The notes beneath the pieces were generated by a model that was not told the origin of the DNA, did not search any database, and was given only the letters and a program-made list of their open reading frames with translations. Shown here in pieces: positions 45,180-56,700 of a stretch of 64,000 bases of DNA. Within the stretch, counting starts at the first letter, position 1. Every line of letters starts with the position of its first letter. The position numbers and the translations under genes are program-made. Location of the stretch: contig NC_051115.1 in the NCBI RefSeq assembly GCF_014839805.1, positions 2,788,600-2,852,599 on the forward strand, written 5' to 3'. The stretch comes from Manduca sexta (taxonomy: Eukaryota; Arthropoda; Insecta; Lepidoptera; Sphingidae).

Positions 45180-45415
45180 TTACCGATTTCGTTTTCTTGG
45201 ACGACATAATTATTCTAGTTTTTTTTAAATTTTAAAACCAAACTACCGAAGCGATCTTGAAAAAAACCAATCTGGAGAGAAATTCTTTCGAATAAAAAAA
45301 GAATTTTCCAAATCGGTTCATAAATGAGCGAGTTCTGAGGTAACAAACATACAAAAAAAAAATCACGTCGAATTGATAACCTCCTCCTTTTTTTTGAAGT
45401 CGGTTAAAAACGTCT
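45180..45415 (+). repeat. Lepidopteran dispersed repeat end
   Basis: TTCCAAATCGGTTCATAAAT, GAGGTAACAAACATACAAAA and CTCCTCCTTTTTTTTGAAGT CGGTT-type ending. I recall this polypyrimidine end as very frequent in moth and butterfly genomes; class not settled. Confidence 0.5.
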
Positions 45416-45419
45416 ATAA

Positions 45420-45850
45420 AAACTATGAAACAGTGTACAGCGTGCATACGCCTACATTTACAAACATAATTTTGTTGTTTTACATTTCATATTTTGACAT
45501 AGATCATACATACATACATGCATAATATATATTATAGCATCACACCTTTATCCCTTTTAAGGGATAGACAGAAGTGTAACACCACAGCGCGATAGCTGTA
45601 CTGTGATCGAAATATTATCAGTTGTGTTTTTGATTTAAGTTTGCTTGAATCTACTTCTTACATACATATGTATAGCATCACACCTTTTCCCTTTTCAGGG
45701 GTAGGCAAAGGTGTAACATTTCAGCGCGATAGTCGTATTGTAAGCGAAACATAACTACGCCATCGAGACAGTATATTTTATAGTACAAGTTTTGAAGGCC
45801 GTTTATTTATTTTTATATTATTAAATTATTTTTATTTTCAAAACAGCTCG
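45420..45850. repeat. SINE-tail-like units, right arm spacer
   Basis: Reverse complement of 36.83-37.24 kb, including ACAGTGTACAGCGTGCATAC and ATTATAGCATCACACC. Very high similarity between arms here. Confidence 0.7.
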
Positions 45851-47560
45851 AGCAACATAATCCTTATTGTGGTAACCAATTAGCAACAAATTCCTACATT
45901 ACGACTTATCAAATAAGTATAAGTTTTGTGAGTGTCCATGCTAGCTTGATATCAAGATAGCAGTGGTAGCTTTTTTTTCTAAACGGCTTGAGCAAAAAAA
46001 TCGAAATAGTGGTAACTAATTAGCAACAAATTAGCAACAAATTCCTACATTACGTCTGATCAAATAAGTATAAGTTTCGTGAGGGTCCATGCTAGCTTGA
46101 TATCAAGATAGCAGTGGTAGCTTTTTTTCTAAACGGCTTGAGCAAACAAATCGAAATAGTGGTAACTAATTAGCAACAAATTAGCAACAAATTCCTACAT
46201 TACGTCTGATCAAATAAGTATAAGTTTCGTTAGGGTCCATGCTAGCTTGATATCAAGATAGCAGTGGTAGCTTTTTTCTAAACGGCTTGAGCAAAAAATC
46301 GAAATAGTGGTAACTAATTAGCAACAAATTAGCAACAAATTCCTACATTACGTCTGATCAAATAAGTATAAGTTTCGTTAGGGTCCATGCTAGCTTGATA
46401 TCAAGATAGCAGTGGTAGCTTTTTTCTAAACGGCTTGAGCAAAAATCGAAATAGTGGTAACTAATTAGCAACAAATTAGCAACAAATTCCTACATTACGT
46501 CTGACCATATAAGTATAAGTTTCGTTATGGTCCATGCTAGCTTGATATCATGATAGCAGTGACCGGTTTTTTTTCTAAACGGCTGGAGCAACAAAATCGA
46601 AATAGTGGTAACTAATTAGCAACAAATTCCTACATTACGTCTGATCAAATAAGTATAAGTTTCATTAGGGTCCATGCTAGCTTGATATCAAGATAGCAGT
46701 GGTAGCTTTTTTTTCTAAACGGCTTGAGCAAAAAAATCGAAATAGTGGTAACTAATGAGCAACAAATTAGCAACAAATTAGCAACAAATTCCTACATTAC
46801 GTCTGATCAAATAAGTATAAGTTTCATTAGGGTCCATGCTAGCTTGATATCAAGATAGCAGTGGTAGCTTTTTTTTCTAAACGGCTTGAGCAAAAAAATC
46901 TAAATAGTGGTAACTAATTAGCAACAAATTAGCAACAAATTAGCAACAAATTCCTACATTACGTCTGATCATATAAGTATAAGTTTCGTGAGTGTCCATG
47001 CTAGCTTGATATCAAGATAGCAGTGGTAGTTTTTTTTTCTAAACGGCTTGAGCAACAAAATCGAAATAGTGGTAACTAATTAGCAACAAATTAGCAACAA
47101 ATTCCTACATTACGTCTGATCATATAAGTATAAGTTTCGTTAGGGTCCATGCTAGCTTGATATCAAGATAGCAGTGGTAGCTTTTTTTCTAAACGGCTTG
47201 AGCAAAAAAATCGAAATAGTGGTAACTAATTAGCAACAAATTAGCAACAAATTCCTACATTACGTCTGATCATATAAGTATAAGTTTCGTTATGGTCCAT
47301 GCTAGCTTGATATCATGATAGCAGTGGTAGCTTTTATTTCTAAACGGCTTGAGCAAAAAAATCGAAATAGTGGTAACTAATTAGCAACAAATTAGCAACA
47401 AATTCCTACATTACGTCTGATCATATAAGTATAAGTTTCATTATGGTCCATGCTAGCTTGATATCATGATAGCAGCGACCGGTTTTTTTTCTAAACGGCT
47501 TGAGCAACAAAATCGAAATAGTGGTAACTAATTAGCAACAAATTAGCAACAAATTCTAAA
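45851..47560 (-). repeat. 151-bp tandem array, 11 units (right arm)
   Basis: Counted by GCTAGCTTGATATCA. Same unit as the left outer array, inverted, but with a different order and balance of variants and with extra AGCAACAAATT steps in some units. Fewer copies than the left arm, so the arms are not a perfect mirror. Confidence 0.9.
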
Positions 47561-47715
47561 ATATATTTGGTTTAATTCTGCTAAGTTACTACTGCTACCT
47601 TGACAGAGCTATAAACTCGTCAAAGGGCCGACATATTGTAAATATAAATAAATATAAAACTATTACTCCAATGCTTAGACTCCGGAATATCTGCAGCCCA
47701 ATTTTTCAATGATTT
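47561..47715. other. Right outer edge of the inverted structure
   Basis: AAATATATTTGGTTTAATTC, GCTAAGTTACTACTGCTACC and TTGACAGAGCTATAAACTCG mirror the left edge at 34,470-34,530; similarity fades near GCCGACAT at about 47,635. No obvious long target duplication can be read by eye. Confidence 0.6.
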
Positions 47716-47717
47716 GC

Positions 47718-48015
47718 CCGTGGGCGAGCGGCGAGAGTTGGGTGTGGAACGGACTGCCGAGACGAATGTCTGCAGGTTCAAATCCTAAGGGCACACACCC
47801 CTGATTTTACAAAAAAATATGTGTGTATTCTTTGTGAATCGCTTGCTTTAACGGTGAAGGAAAACATCGTGAGGAAACCTGCATATCTGAGAAGTTCTCT
47901 ATAGGAATTTTGAGGCTGTGTGAAGTCTAAAAATCCGCACTACAGCGTGGTGGACTAAGGCCTAATCCCTCTCAGTAAAGGAGGCCCGTGCCCAACAGTG
48001 GGACAGTAGATAATA
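47718..48015 (+). repeat. SINE-1, tRNA-derived
   Basis: GGTTCAAATCC in the B-box place (about 47,775), CTTTAACGGTGAAGGAAAAC, GAAGTTCTCTATAGGAATTT, AGTCTAAAAATCCGCACTAC and CCAACAGTGGGACAGT near the end. It sits directly next to the inverted structure. Confidence 0.78.
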
Positions 48016-48115
48016 CAGAAGTATTATTATTTCAATTTATTAATTTAGTTATGCATCTGAACTGTTTAAATAGTAGTATATGTATTTGTTCATTGTTTTA
48101 ATTGCAATTAGTATG

Positions 48116-49137
48116 TAAGGCGCGTTGGGGTAAGATCGTAGGAGGTGTAACATCGTATAAATCAAATAACTTGCAATTGAGTTATAATTTTTGTTTCTAG
48201 ACAACACTACCTGCGACCCCATATTGTTCCCTACGTTCCACTAGTTCACATAAATGATTCTGTCAAGTAAATAATGTTTACGGTGCTAACAAACAGAATA
48301 TCGGTATTTCGTCGTTCCATGGCAGATCCGGATTAACCCCATTCAAGAATTTGCCTAATTTAAATGTAGTATTTACTATTTTCATTTAATTTTGAAGTTA
48401 TACAGTATCGTAAACGAAATAAATCTTGTGACTTAGTTATTCAAATTTGTCGAAACACCTATATTCCCTGAGATCCGATCTTTACGCATACAATTATTTG
48501 TCGTTAAAGAGCGGATAAAAATCGTTCGATCTAGCACTTATAAAATATTGCAAGTTTGTGTCAAAATTTATACACGAATAGGTCTGAATTCAGTAATTAC
48601 GTATTTTTTATTAGCTCAGGTGAATGATCAATTTTGTTTATTTGTTATTTATGTACACGTGTATGTACTATTTCTTCGAATATTTTTAAAAATATCTACA
48701 GTGTCACTCATGTGGGGTATGATCGTATGCCTAGAACTATAAAAAAAAAAACAAACTTCGCTTCTAAAAATATCTTACGAAATTTATTAAATTTTTTGAA
48801 TGTTTATAAATGACTATCTAGATCAGAATATACTCTTTATATGGATTTTAGAATACCTTTAACTTAGACGGTTTTAGAGAGTAGTCCGAACTAAATCTGT
48901 GAAGGCCCTATCTTTCTCACACATTTCTAAAAGTATAGTACTTTTTCAAAGCCTTATAAAACATAAACTGTTATATTTAAGAAATTTTAAAAATATATAC
49001 CATTTAGTAAATTTTATAATATATAGCTAAGTTAATAATTCATTATGATAACTTCTATAGAATTCTTGTAAAAAAATATTTCGAGAACACTGTTTAACAC
49101 GTTGAAAAAGCGTCCGATTTAACCCAAACGCACCTTA
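48116..49137. mobile_element. Non-autonomous DNA element with ~22-bp inverted ends
   Basis: The left end TAAGGCGCGTTGGGGTAAGA and right end (reverse complement) TAAGGTGCGTTTGGGTTAAA form imperfect terminal inverted repeats. The element is about 1,022 bp and carries no recognisable transposase; its longest frame is under 70 codons. A 5'-truncated relative lies at 5.3-5.5 kb. Flanking TATG/TGTG does not give a clear long duplication. Confidence 0.7.
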
Positions 49138-49644
49138 TGTGTTTCATTTTGAAAATTATCTTTTTTTGTCACAAATAGTGCATGTTGTGACTGCCTTACT
49201 TGAACATATTACTCTTATATAATATTGTTTTTCTTTTATTTAGTGTAAGCAATATTGTATCAACTACTAGCTGTCCAAAATAAATAAATAAATTGCGCGA
49301 AACACTATCCATTGTTTTTACAATCGCAACATACTTAGCATGCTCGACATTAAATGTTTAATTTCCGCCTTTCGATAAACTTTCATAGATTTTACTGAAA
49401 TTGATTGTATTTCATGAAATATCATACGAAAACTCTGGCTAGGAGACATCTTGAAACATTACGTCTCCGGTGATGAACAAAGGGAAATAATAAAAAATCA
49501 AATAAATGCTTCAATAAACTATTTCAAAAAGTAAAACAAAAATGAATTTAACGAAGTAAACAGTAAACATGTATCGTAATGAAAAGCCGTTTAATACAGT
49601 TACGCTCTGATGTTAACACCTTAACTTACAGGCTGACGTTGTCA
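49138..49644 (-). other. 3' flank of copy F
   Basis: The shared downstream flank of the gene family, matching the flank of G (58.9-59.22 kb) most closely: AATTGCGCGAAACACTATCC, AACATTTAATTTTCGCC-type words and GGCTAGGAGACATCTTGAAA. Confidence 0.6.
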
Positions 49645-51228
49645 TCAATGGTGACTTTTGGGGTCGCTAAGTTCGCCTATGCGGGCGGCAGCACCATTTT
49701 TGATTGGTATGTAGCTTGCTCTGAGATAATCTTCCGAGTTCCCGTCATTGCTTAGATCGCCTATGCGGGCGGCAGCACCATTTTGTACTGGAATCAAGCT
49801 TACTGAGAGATCATCTTCGATTCTCTGGACGTTGGAGTCTGCGTTCACGACACCAACATCCATTTCTTCAGCGACGTTGACTGCGTTGGGTCCCTTTTGG
49901 TGGGCATTACCTACGCCCTCACCGAATTTAACTCCTTTCCTTGGAATATAGCTTACTGATAAATCAGCCTTACCGAAGTCAGCGCCTGCGGAACTATCTG
50001 GAAAACGGAAACAAATATATTTGGTTTACGAGACGGTACTGTCTTGGTGGCGTAGCTGTATTGCATGCGCAGTACGAGACCGCTCGGGTTTCGGGTTCAA
50101 AGCCCAGGTCGAGCAAAGTGATATTGGGTTTTCCTTAGTATCAGCCCGGAGTCAGAAATTTGTGCCCGATATGGCGACAGTGTTGTCCCCTGTCATGGGA
50201 CGGAACACGTATAGCGACAAGAGGGTGCTCGGGTGGCACCTCTGCCTACCCCTTTTGGAATAAAGGTATGATGTGCTAACTTTGGTTGTTGCTAGTCCGA
50301 ACATTTCCAGGGCACCGCTGACTTCGAATTTAATTAACTTTAACGGTGAAAGAAAACATAATACATATCTGAGAATATTCGCATGTGCAGTCATACTAGC
50401 GTGGACCATGGCCGAACCCTCAGTAGTGGTGGCTCGGATCCAGCAGTGGAACAATTAATACAGTGCTGATGCATTATACATAAGGGTACTTACCCACATC
50501 TAGATCAACCATTTCCGACTCAGGTCTGGCATAGGCGATGGCGACCTGCAAATTTTATATTTAATTATTTTAACAATGTTGGATCAAATTATCATTAGTA
50601 ATTAATTACTCTGGCTAATGTCCTTCATACACAAACACAACAGTGTTTGCACAATTTAGCTTAGTGGCAAAAGTTGTAGGATGTTTGTGTTTGGCGAGAT
50701 AGCGACCGCCGTACACAAGGTGTGTAACCCGCCATAGTGGCACGAGTGTGTCTTCAGGGAGCGGTCTGTGTTAGGGTTACCAACGGTATAATATGTAGTA
50801 TTTTACTATATTTTGGATCATCGTATTGTATATGATTTTGAACGCCTAATATACATTAACTATTGACTGATGGGATAGTGTGTATATGAATGCGGCAATC
50901 TTACAAAGTCTTTTAGAAATATATGATAGATAACCAATATCACTTTCTTATTTCTTGCAGATGCAGTGGTGACACTTTGCCTTTGTATTTGAATATACAC
51001 AGGCCGAACCCAGATCGCGACAAACTATTTCAACTATGCATATAATATGTAAATTTGTCAGATGTGTGAGCTAAGCTAAGCTTAGTTTTTGGTCTGCAAA
51101 TGGTTATAGAGGCCAAGCTGAAATTTTATGCGCATGGTAATAAAATAATATCTTTTAATTAGTGACTCAACATTTGAAATATTATAAAGATGACTTACCA
51201 GCGCGAACAGGAGTACCAGGCGGTTCAT
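49645..51228 (-). CDS. Copy F: secreted acidic repeat protein, variant leader
   Basis: Exons 51228-51199, 50545-50494 and 49997-49645; introns 653 and 496 bp. Product about 144 residues. Exon 2 is VAIAYARPES plus EMVDLDVG. Exon 3 differs in its first half from copies A-E: SSAGADFGKADLSVSYIP, then KGVKFGEGVGNAHQKGPN and EEMDVGVVNADSNVQ. One full 35-residue repeat and one short 28-residue repeat (EDYLRAS) follow, ending GELSDPKSHH. It shares this leader with copy G. Open and splice-intact. Function unknown. Confidence 0.9.
50035..50275 (+). repeat. SINE-2 in intron 2 of copy F, antisense to the gene
   Basis: GTGGCGTAGCTGTATTGCAT, GGGTTTCGGGTTCAAAGCCC, and the tail GCACCTCTGCCTACCCCTTT then AAAGGTATGATGTGCTA. 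The GGTTCAAAGCC B box is recognisable. Confidence 0.75.
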
Positions 51229-51257
51229 GTTGGTTGTTTTCTTGTCAACGACTTGAA

Positions 51258-51288
51258 TGATCCCTCGACTGTAGCCGCGTCTTTTATA
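51258..51288 (-). promoter_or_regulatory. Core promoter of copy F
   Basis: Minus-strand TATAAAAG (first T at 51288) and Initiator TCATTC (A at 51258), 30 nt apart. Confidence 0.78.
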
Positions 51289-51419
51289 CTCGTGCATTAT
51301 TTGCAATTCTCCAAACTTTGCACTTGTATCAATATTAAACGCGGAATACTTTATTAGCAAATAAAGTAAGTGTAAGATAATATCCATCATTGTATTAATA
51401 ATACAAAGCAAATTATTTT

Positions 51420-51999
51420 ATATAATATGAATAAAACTTCGTATCATTGTTGGTACAAATGTCTCTTTGTCTTATAAATTTCTTATACTGTAAGCTGAAG
51501 CACCTACGCCACATTTATTTTTGGATACACCAATACCACACCGGCGAGATGCCCGTTTTATTTTTTGGATTGGAGACGGCAAAGTGACTCAAGAGACGAG
51601 ACATCATCCCTCAGTCGACATCCTGAGACATTATATGTTTAGTCAAATAAACCCTGACACAAATAAAATCTATTCAAGCAGTTAAAGATCATCAGCTCAT
51701 TTACTACTTTCACAAATCCGATTCATTTCAACTTTGGTACAACTGTTGATAAGGCAACATTAAGTAGTCTGCGGCATACTTGACTCCTCAGAAAAAATCA
51801 GCAGATATGGGGTGTTTGGGCTTATAGGAAACGTCAATGAGTATATGTGAGATAGATCGCACCCTTAGAACTAAGGTGACCTAAATCAAAATAGACGATC
51901 TGTGGGAAACGAATAAAAAAAATTGAAAACAGATATATAAGGCAGCGGATTGGGCAGTCGTTGAAAGTGAGCATCTCTGATTCTGTTCTATAATAGGGG
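51420..51999. other. Upstream flank of copy F
   Basis: Shares AAATGTCTCTTTGT and GTGACTCAAGAGACGAGA with the upstream flanks of the other copies. At 51.66-51.85 kb it carries a shortened, broken version of the conserved frame seen upstream of B and C. No gene called. Confidence 0.5.
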
Positions 52000-52004
52000 A
52001 CCCG

Positions 52005-52388
52005 ACTCATTTTTGTTCTTTACTATCATCAAATATTTACGTCATATAAATTATAACACAGAAAGAATTATTTAAATCCGGTAAAAAATCAACAAGTTAT
52101 AAGACTTTCAATTTCGGTAGAAGGGGTAAGTAACAAGAAACTGAAAAGAGGCGCAATACCCACGTGTGACGTCATCGGGCATTACGACGCGAGCGAAAGA
52201 AAGAGATGAAGCTATATCCCCACTTCGCGCCCACTTCGGCACATAGTAATATTAGAAATATGAATTACTGGCTCATTTTTTAACCAATTTGAATGCAGTT
52301 TTCGCAGAAGGTTTTCTTTTTCGTATTATTAACCATTACATATAGAATAATGTACAAAATCAAACACAGGACGGTCCCCTATTGTGTC
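52005..52388. mobile_element. MITE with GGGGACCG-type ends, copy 2
   Basis: Left end AATAGGGGACCCGACTC; right end GACGGTCCCCTATT. About 385 bp and non-coding. Interior matches 8.39-8.77 kb, including CGTGTGACGTCATCGG and GAAAGAAAGAGATGAAGC. Confidence 0.75.
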
Positions 52389-52439
52389 CTTTTCTTGTCA
52401 TAGGGTTATAGAGCATGCTTTGGAAAGTAGTTTTTTAAC

Positions 52440-52611
52440 AAAATCAGGAAATGATAACTTGAGTTAGGTGACTTAGCACCTGTGCTCTGTGGTTCAGGGC
52501 ATCTAAAGAACTCCGCCACGGCATCCCTTACCTGTCGTAAGAGGTGATTAATTAGGGCATACTGAAAGCCGCGAAGAATACAGCGACTTCGAGGTGGACG
52601 ACAATTTCTGA
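52440..52611 (+). repeat. LINE 5'-region-like fragment
   Basis: CCTGTCGTAAGAGGTGATTA, the GACTTCGAGGTGGACGA block and the preceding CGCCACGGCATCCCTTACC. A relative lies at 63.04-63.15 kb (ATGTCGTAAGAGGCGACTAA, GACTCTGAGGTGGACGA). I recall such words from insect non-LTR elements; uncertain. Confidence 0.45.
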
Positions 52612-52930
52612 ATTTCTGTCGTTTTTACTCCCTCATTTCGGATCGTACTATGTTCTTCAGGGATTGTACCTCTGAGGGACATATTCCTCCATCAATTTCA
52701 GCTATAAAATCATTAAAATGATGGTTGGTTTGGAAATGTTGCGAGTTTATGTTAGTACACTCAAGGCGTTGATTGACCAAACTTTCAGTACACCATTTCT
52801 TGTCCCCATGAGGTACAAACAAAATAAAAATAAAAACGGTGCAATCCGGTACTAACCTAGTAAAATCCTATGGCAAGATTAAAGAAACGATATTAAACCT
52901 CACTTGCCAACTTCACATAGGTTACTTTAA
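52612..52930 (+). repeat. Solo unit of the 170-bp repeat with its flank
   Basis: GGATCGTACTATGTTCTTCA, GATTGTACCTCTGAGGGACA, then AAAATCATTAAAATGATGGT, GCGAGTTTATGTTAGTACAC and CACTTGCCAACTTC. It equals one end unit of the right 170-bp array plus the adjoining arm segment (43.26-43.50 kb), in the same orientation but without tandem copies. Confidence 0.75.
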
Positions 52931-53300
52931 TTCTAAGGATGCGAGATGTTCGAGGCACAATGTCATCGATATAATAATAATATGTACTATGTACTAGATT
53001 TGGCGTTCTGGACATTCTCGGTGTTCGACTGATTTGAACTGATATCCATTCAAACTGACTTTAATATGGTCAATATTGACAGCTTTTGGTTGTGTACGCA
53101 GTGGCGCTCATGGTATAAGAACTCGAGTCGAAGTGTGAATCTGGATTTGAATAAAAAATTTTAGTCAAATAAGTAATATTATTTGTTGTTTAAGTGAATA
53201 CATAGGTTATAGCAGTGACGTCTTGGTTGCCATTTTGGTTCAGATTTTGAACAAATAGTCTTTATGGACGTTCGTGTCTATAAAATATACGTCAATACAC
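52931..53300. other. No gene recognised
   Basis: Unique-looking AT-rich DNA before the shared upstream flank of copy G. Confidence 0.35.
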
Positions 53301-53685
53301 AATGTGGAGAAAATCATATGCCGAGGTTTATTTGACTCGACACCTAATGTCTCAGGATGTCGACTCAGAGATGATCTCTCGTCTCATGAGTCACTTTGCC
53401 GTCTCCAATCCAATAAATATAACAGGCTTGTCGGCGGAGGGGCCGTAGTATATCCAAAAATAAATATGGCGCAATTGCTTCATTACAACTCACGAACATT
53501 ATAAAACAAAGATACATTTGTACCAACAGTGAAGCGATATTTTATTCATATTATATAAAATTATTTGCTTTTTATTATTAATACAATGATCCATATTATG
53601 ATCTTTTTTTTATTTACTCAGAAAGTTTTCCTCGTTTGATATTGACACAAGTGCAAAGTTTGGAAAATTGCAAATAATGCATAAG

Positions 53686-53719
53686 TATAAAAGACGCGGC
53701 AACAGTCCAGGGATCATTC
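53686..53719 (+). promoter_or_regulatory. Core promoter of copy G
   Basis: TATAAAAG (first T at 53686) and Initiator TCATTC (A at 53716), 30 nt apart. The upstream flank from about 53,310 is shared with D, E and H. Confidence 0.78.
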
Positions 53720-53745
53720 AAGTCGTTGACAAGAAAACAACCGAC

Positions 53746-56700
53746 ATGAACCGCCTGGTACTCCTGTTCGCGCTGGTAATTCATCTTTACAATATTTCAA
53801 ATGTTTTTGAGTTATGAACTGAAACATATTGTTTTATTTCCATGTGCATAAAACTTAAATTTGGCCTCTATAGCCATTAGCAGACCAAATACTAAGCAAA
53901 TTTAGCTTAGCTCGCGTAGCTGACGAATTTACATATTATATATATAGTTGAAATAGTTTGTCGTGATCTGGGTTCGGCCTGTGTATATTTAAATACAAAG
54001 GCAAAGTGTCTCCACTGCACCTGAAAAAAATAAGAAAGATATATTTTATATCTATATTTTATTTCTAAAAGAATTTGTAAGATTGACGCGCTCGGATACT
54101 CACTATCCCATCAGTCAAAAGGTAATGTGAATTAGGTGTTGAAAATATATACCTTGAGTACTATATATCTCTTCAATAGTATATAGCAGTGGCGAAGCGT
54201 CCATACAAGCCGATTCCCACCGGCTTCCCTTTTAGGTTTTCGGTGATACTAAACAATATATTTAATAGGCAAATATAAATTTACAACATATCAGACAATG
54301 GACAATAATTATAATAGCTTAACTTATTAATTATAATTGATAACTTAATAATGACATCTATCGGCGATTAGCCCGTTGTTTGTTAATTTAATCGATATCA
54401 ATTACTTATTTTAAATGACGTTAGATGGCGCACCTTGTATTTAGTTCCCCAGAAATTCCGTTACCTAAGTGAAATTGTGACGCCACAGGCAAAGGTAACC
54501 CGCTGTCAAGCGGCTTAATGTCGTAGTATGTTTTTAATATAGATGGCAGCACTTTCTATGACTTTCTATGCCAGTGTTTGTCGAAATCGCGCGCAAGATA
54601 TGGGCAAAGGTAACCCGAGCTAGTTCGGCTTCACGTTAACCGACTTTGTATAGTTGTCGCTTTTACGTCCTTCAAACGTCATAATTTATTATGCTACCAA
54701 GTTGCGGTGTTTGTAAATTGTCATATTCATTTTATTTTTTGATAGTTATGTGATAGTTAGTTACCAGCGCTTTGTTTATTTAGAAACTACAAATAAAAGT
54801 GTATTATAATGAAAATAACTACCTGTGATCAGTTTAATGTCTACCTTTACGTAAGTATATTATAAGTCGGTGATTTCACATATTAGTATTTAGATGGTAA
54901 AATATTTGAAGAAGATCTGAAAGTTTTTATTTTAGACACAAAATGTTTGTTAGAAGAAAATAAATATGATATTATACTGAATTAAAAGTAGCACCACGAT
55001 ACAATCAAAAGTTAACGAATAACCTTTCTTGATTATAATTTAAATTGATAATTATATAAGTTTATCATGTAGATAGACTTAAACTGTTGGTCTGTTTGGC
55101 GATCATGATATCTATTTCTATTACATTTATAGTTTTATTTTGAAAATAAACAGATACTTTTAATGTAGTGTGGTTATAATTTTAATACTTACTTTTGTTG
55201 ATGTTATAACTAATTAATAGGTAAGTACTTATATTTTGATTAATGGATCGAGAATTATCTTCGTTTATTGTTCGATTTTATGAATGTTTCAATTATTTAC
55301 GCATAATAAGTAATTTAGTATGTATGTCAACGTTTGTTGATTTCGAATCAAGACTAATCCGTTGTCTTAGTTTTTGTTTGCCGATAAATTGCCCCGATAT
55401 CTTAACTGACGCCAATTTTTTTTACACCGGGTTACCTTTTGAAAAATTTCACCCTTCGCCACTGGTATATAGTATGCAGAACCAAAGTATAGTACAATAC
55501 TATATATCATAGTACCGTTGGTAACCCTAACACAGACCGCTCCCTGAAGACACACTTGTGCCATTATGGCGGGTTACACACCTTGTGTACGGCGGTCGCT
55601 ATCTCGCCAAACACAAACATCCTACAACTTTTGCCGCTAAACTACATTGTGCAGACACTGTTGTGTTTGAGTATGAAGGACATTAGCCAGTGTAATTAAT
55701 TAATAATTTGATCGAACATTGTTAAAATAATTAAATATAAAATTTGCAGGTCGCCATCGCCTATGCCAGACCCGAGTCGGAAATGGTTGATCTAGATGTG
55801 GGTAAGTACCCTTATGTATAATGCATCAGCACTGTATTAATTGATAACACTTCATTTTTTCAACGTACTCAAGTTTTTATATTTTATGAAAAAAGATCTG
55901 AAATTATGAGGCCCATATTGTTTCTTTTTTCAAAATTCTGATATTTCATATATGATTTTCACTTTGTATTTTGATTGATTCTGAAACGAAGTAAGCAACA
56001 AATGACGTCACATATACGGCTCAAAACGAAATGACCTTTGCTTTCCAGTAAAAAAGAAGTGCAATATCAGTTTTCTTTGTTTCTATCTCTCTCTTTGAAA
56101 GTGACAATTGTGACGTATCTATTGCAATGACTAAATATAAAGAGGACAGGCCTCAAAAGTTAGCTATATGAATAAGTTATATTTATGTTAGGGAAATCGA
56201 CGCAGAATTGTCAATATATATGTCTATCTCTTTTACTCAAAGCTTATTTGGAACGCAACAAAAAAGACAAAAATAATTGCTTTCTTCGCATATGGCACTA
56301 TTTCGTTTACTTCAACACACTGGGACCGCCTTGCGGCAGAAACGCCATTTTATGCTGGGCAGTCGGCAGGTACATGTAGTGTCAGACGATGTAAACAAAT
56401 CTTCATAAATATTGAATTTAAAGTAATATAATCATATTCTCAATTGTTCAGTGTGTTTATTAGTGTATTTGTTAAGTTTCGAAAATGATTCAGTGTTGTG
56501 TGAAAGGATGTAAATCGAATTCACGCAAGAAAGACCCCGAAATATCTTTTCATAGGTTAGTAACTGTTTTTACCGAAAATTAGCAAATATCTTTGTATAT
56601 TTACTTTTGGATGTGTTTTTATCAATTAAAATGATATGTGGATCTGGTTTGTTAAGCTTTGGACCCTTTTAGGCGTGATTTATACACATTAAAATCATTA

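Larger units (their letters stand above)
34451..47640. repeat. Giant inverted structure, ~13.2 kb
   Basis: The left half (34,451 to about 40,400) is mirrored by the right half (about 40,920 to 47,640). Order in the left half: outer edge AGCTCTGTCAAGGTAGCAGT and AACTTAGCAGAATTAAACCG; ~151-bp repeat array; a spacer with two SINE-tail-like units; a unique segment with GGTGGATTTTCTCCGC and ATCACGACGCGTTTCTCCC; a ~170-bp repeat array; and a short inner stem. All appear in reverse order and reverse complement in the right half. The right half has an additional ~1.4-kb segment (43,970-45,415). No long open frame lies inside. Resembles Foldback transposons, whose long inverted ends are built of tandem subrepeats, but an inverted duplication is also possible. 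Confidence 0.85.

Noticed and set aside
34534..47560. Centromeric satellite
   Set aside because: Arrays are short (15 units or fewer), arranged as inverted pairs and placed next to genes. Lepidopteran chromosomes are also generally holocentric.
34000..47700. CRISPR-like array
   Set aside because: The repeats are direct tandem units of 151 and 170 bp without unique spacers, in an animal genome.
55243..55512. Gene inside the hAT element
   Set aside because: The 89-codon frame runs across the element's end into the flank and has no hAT transposase motif.
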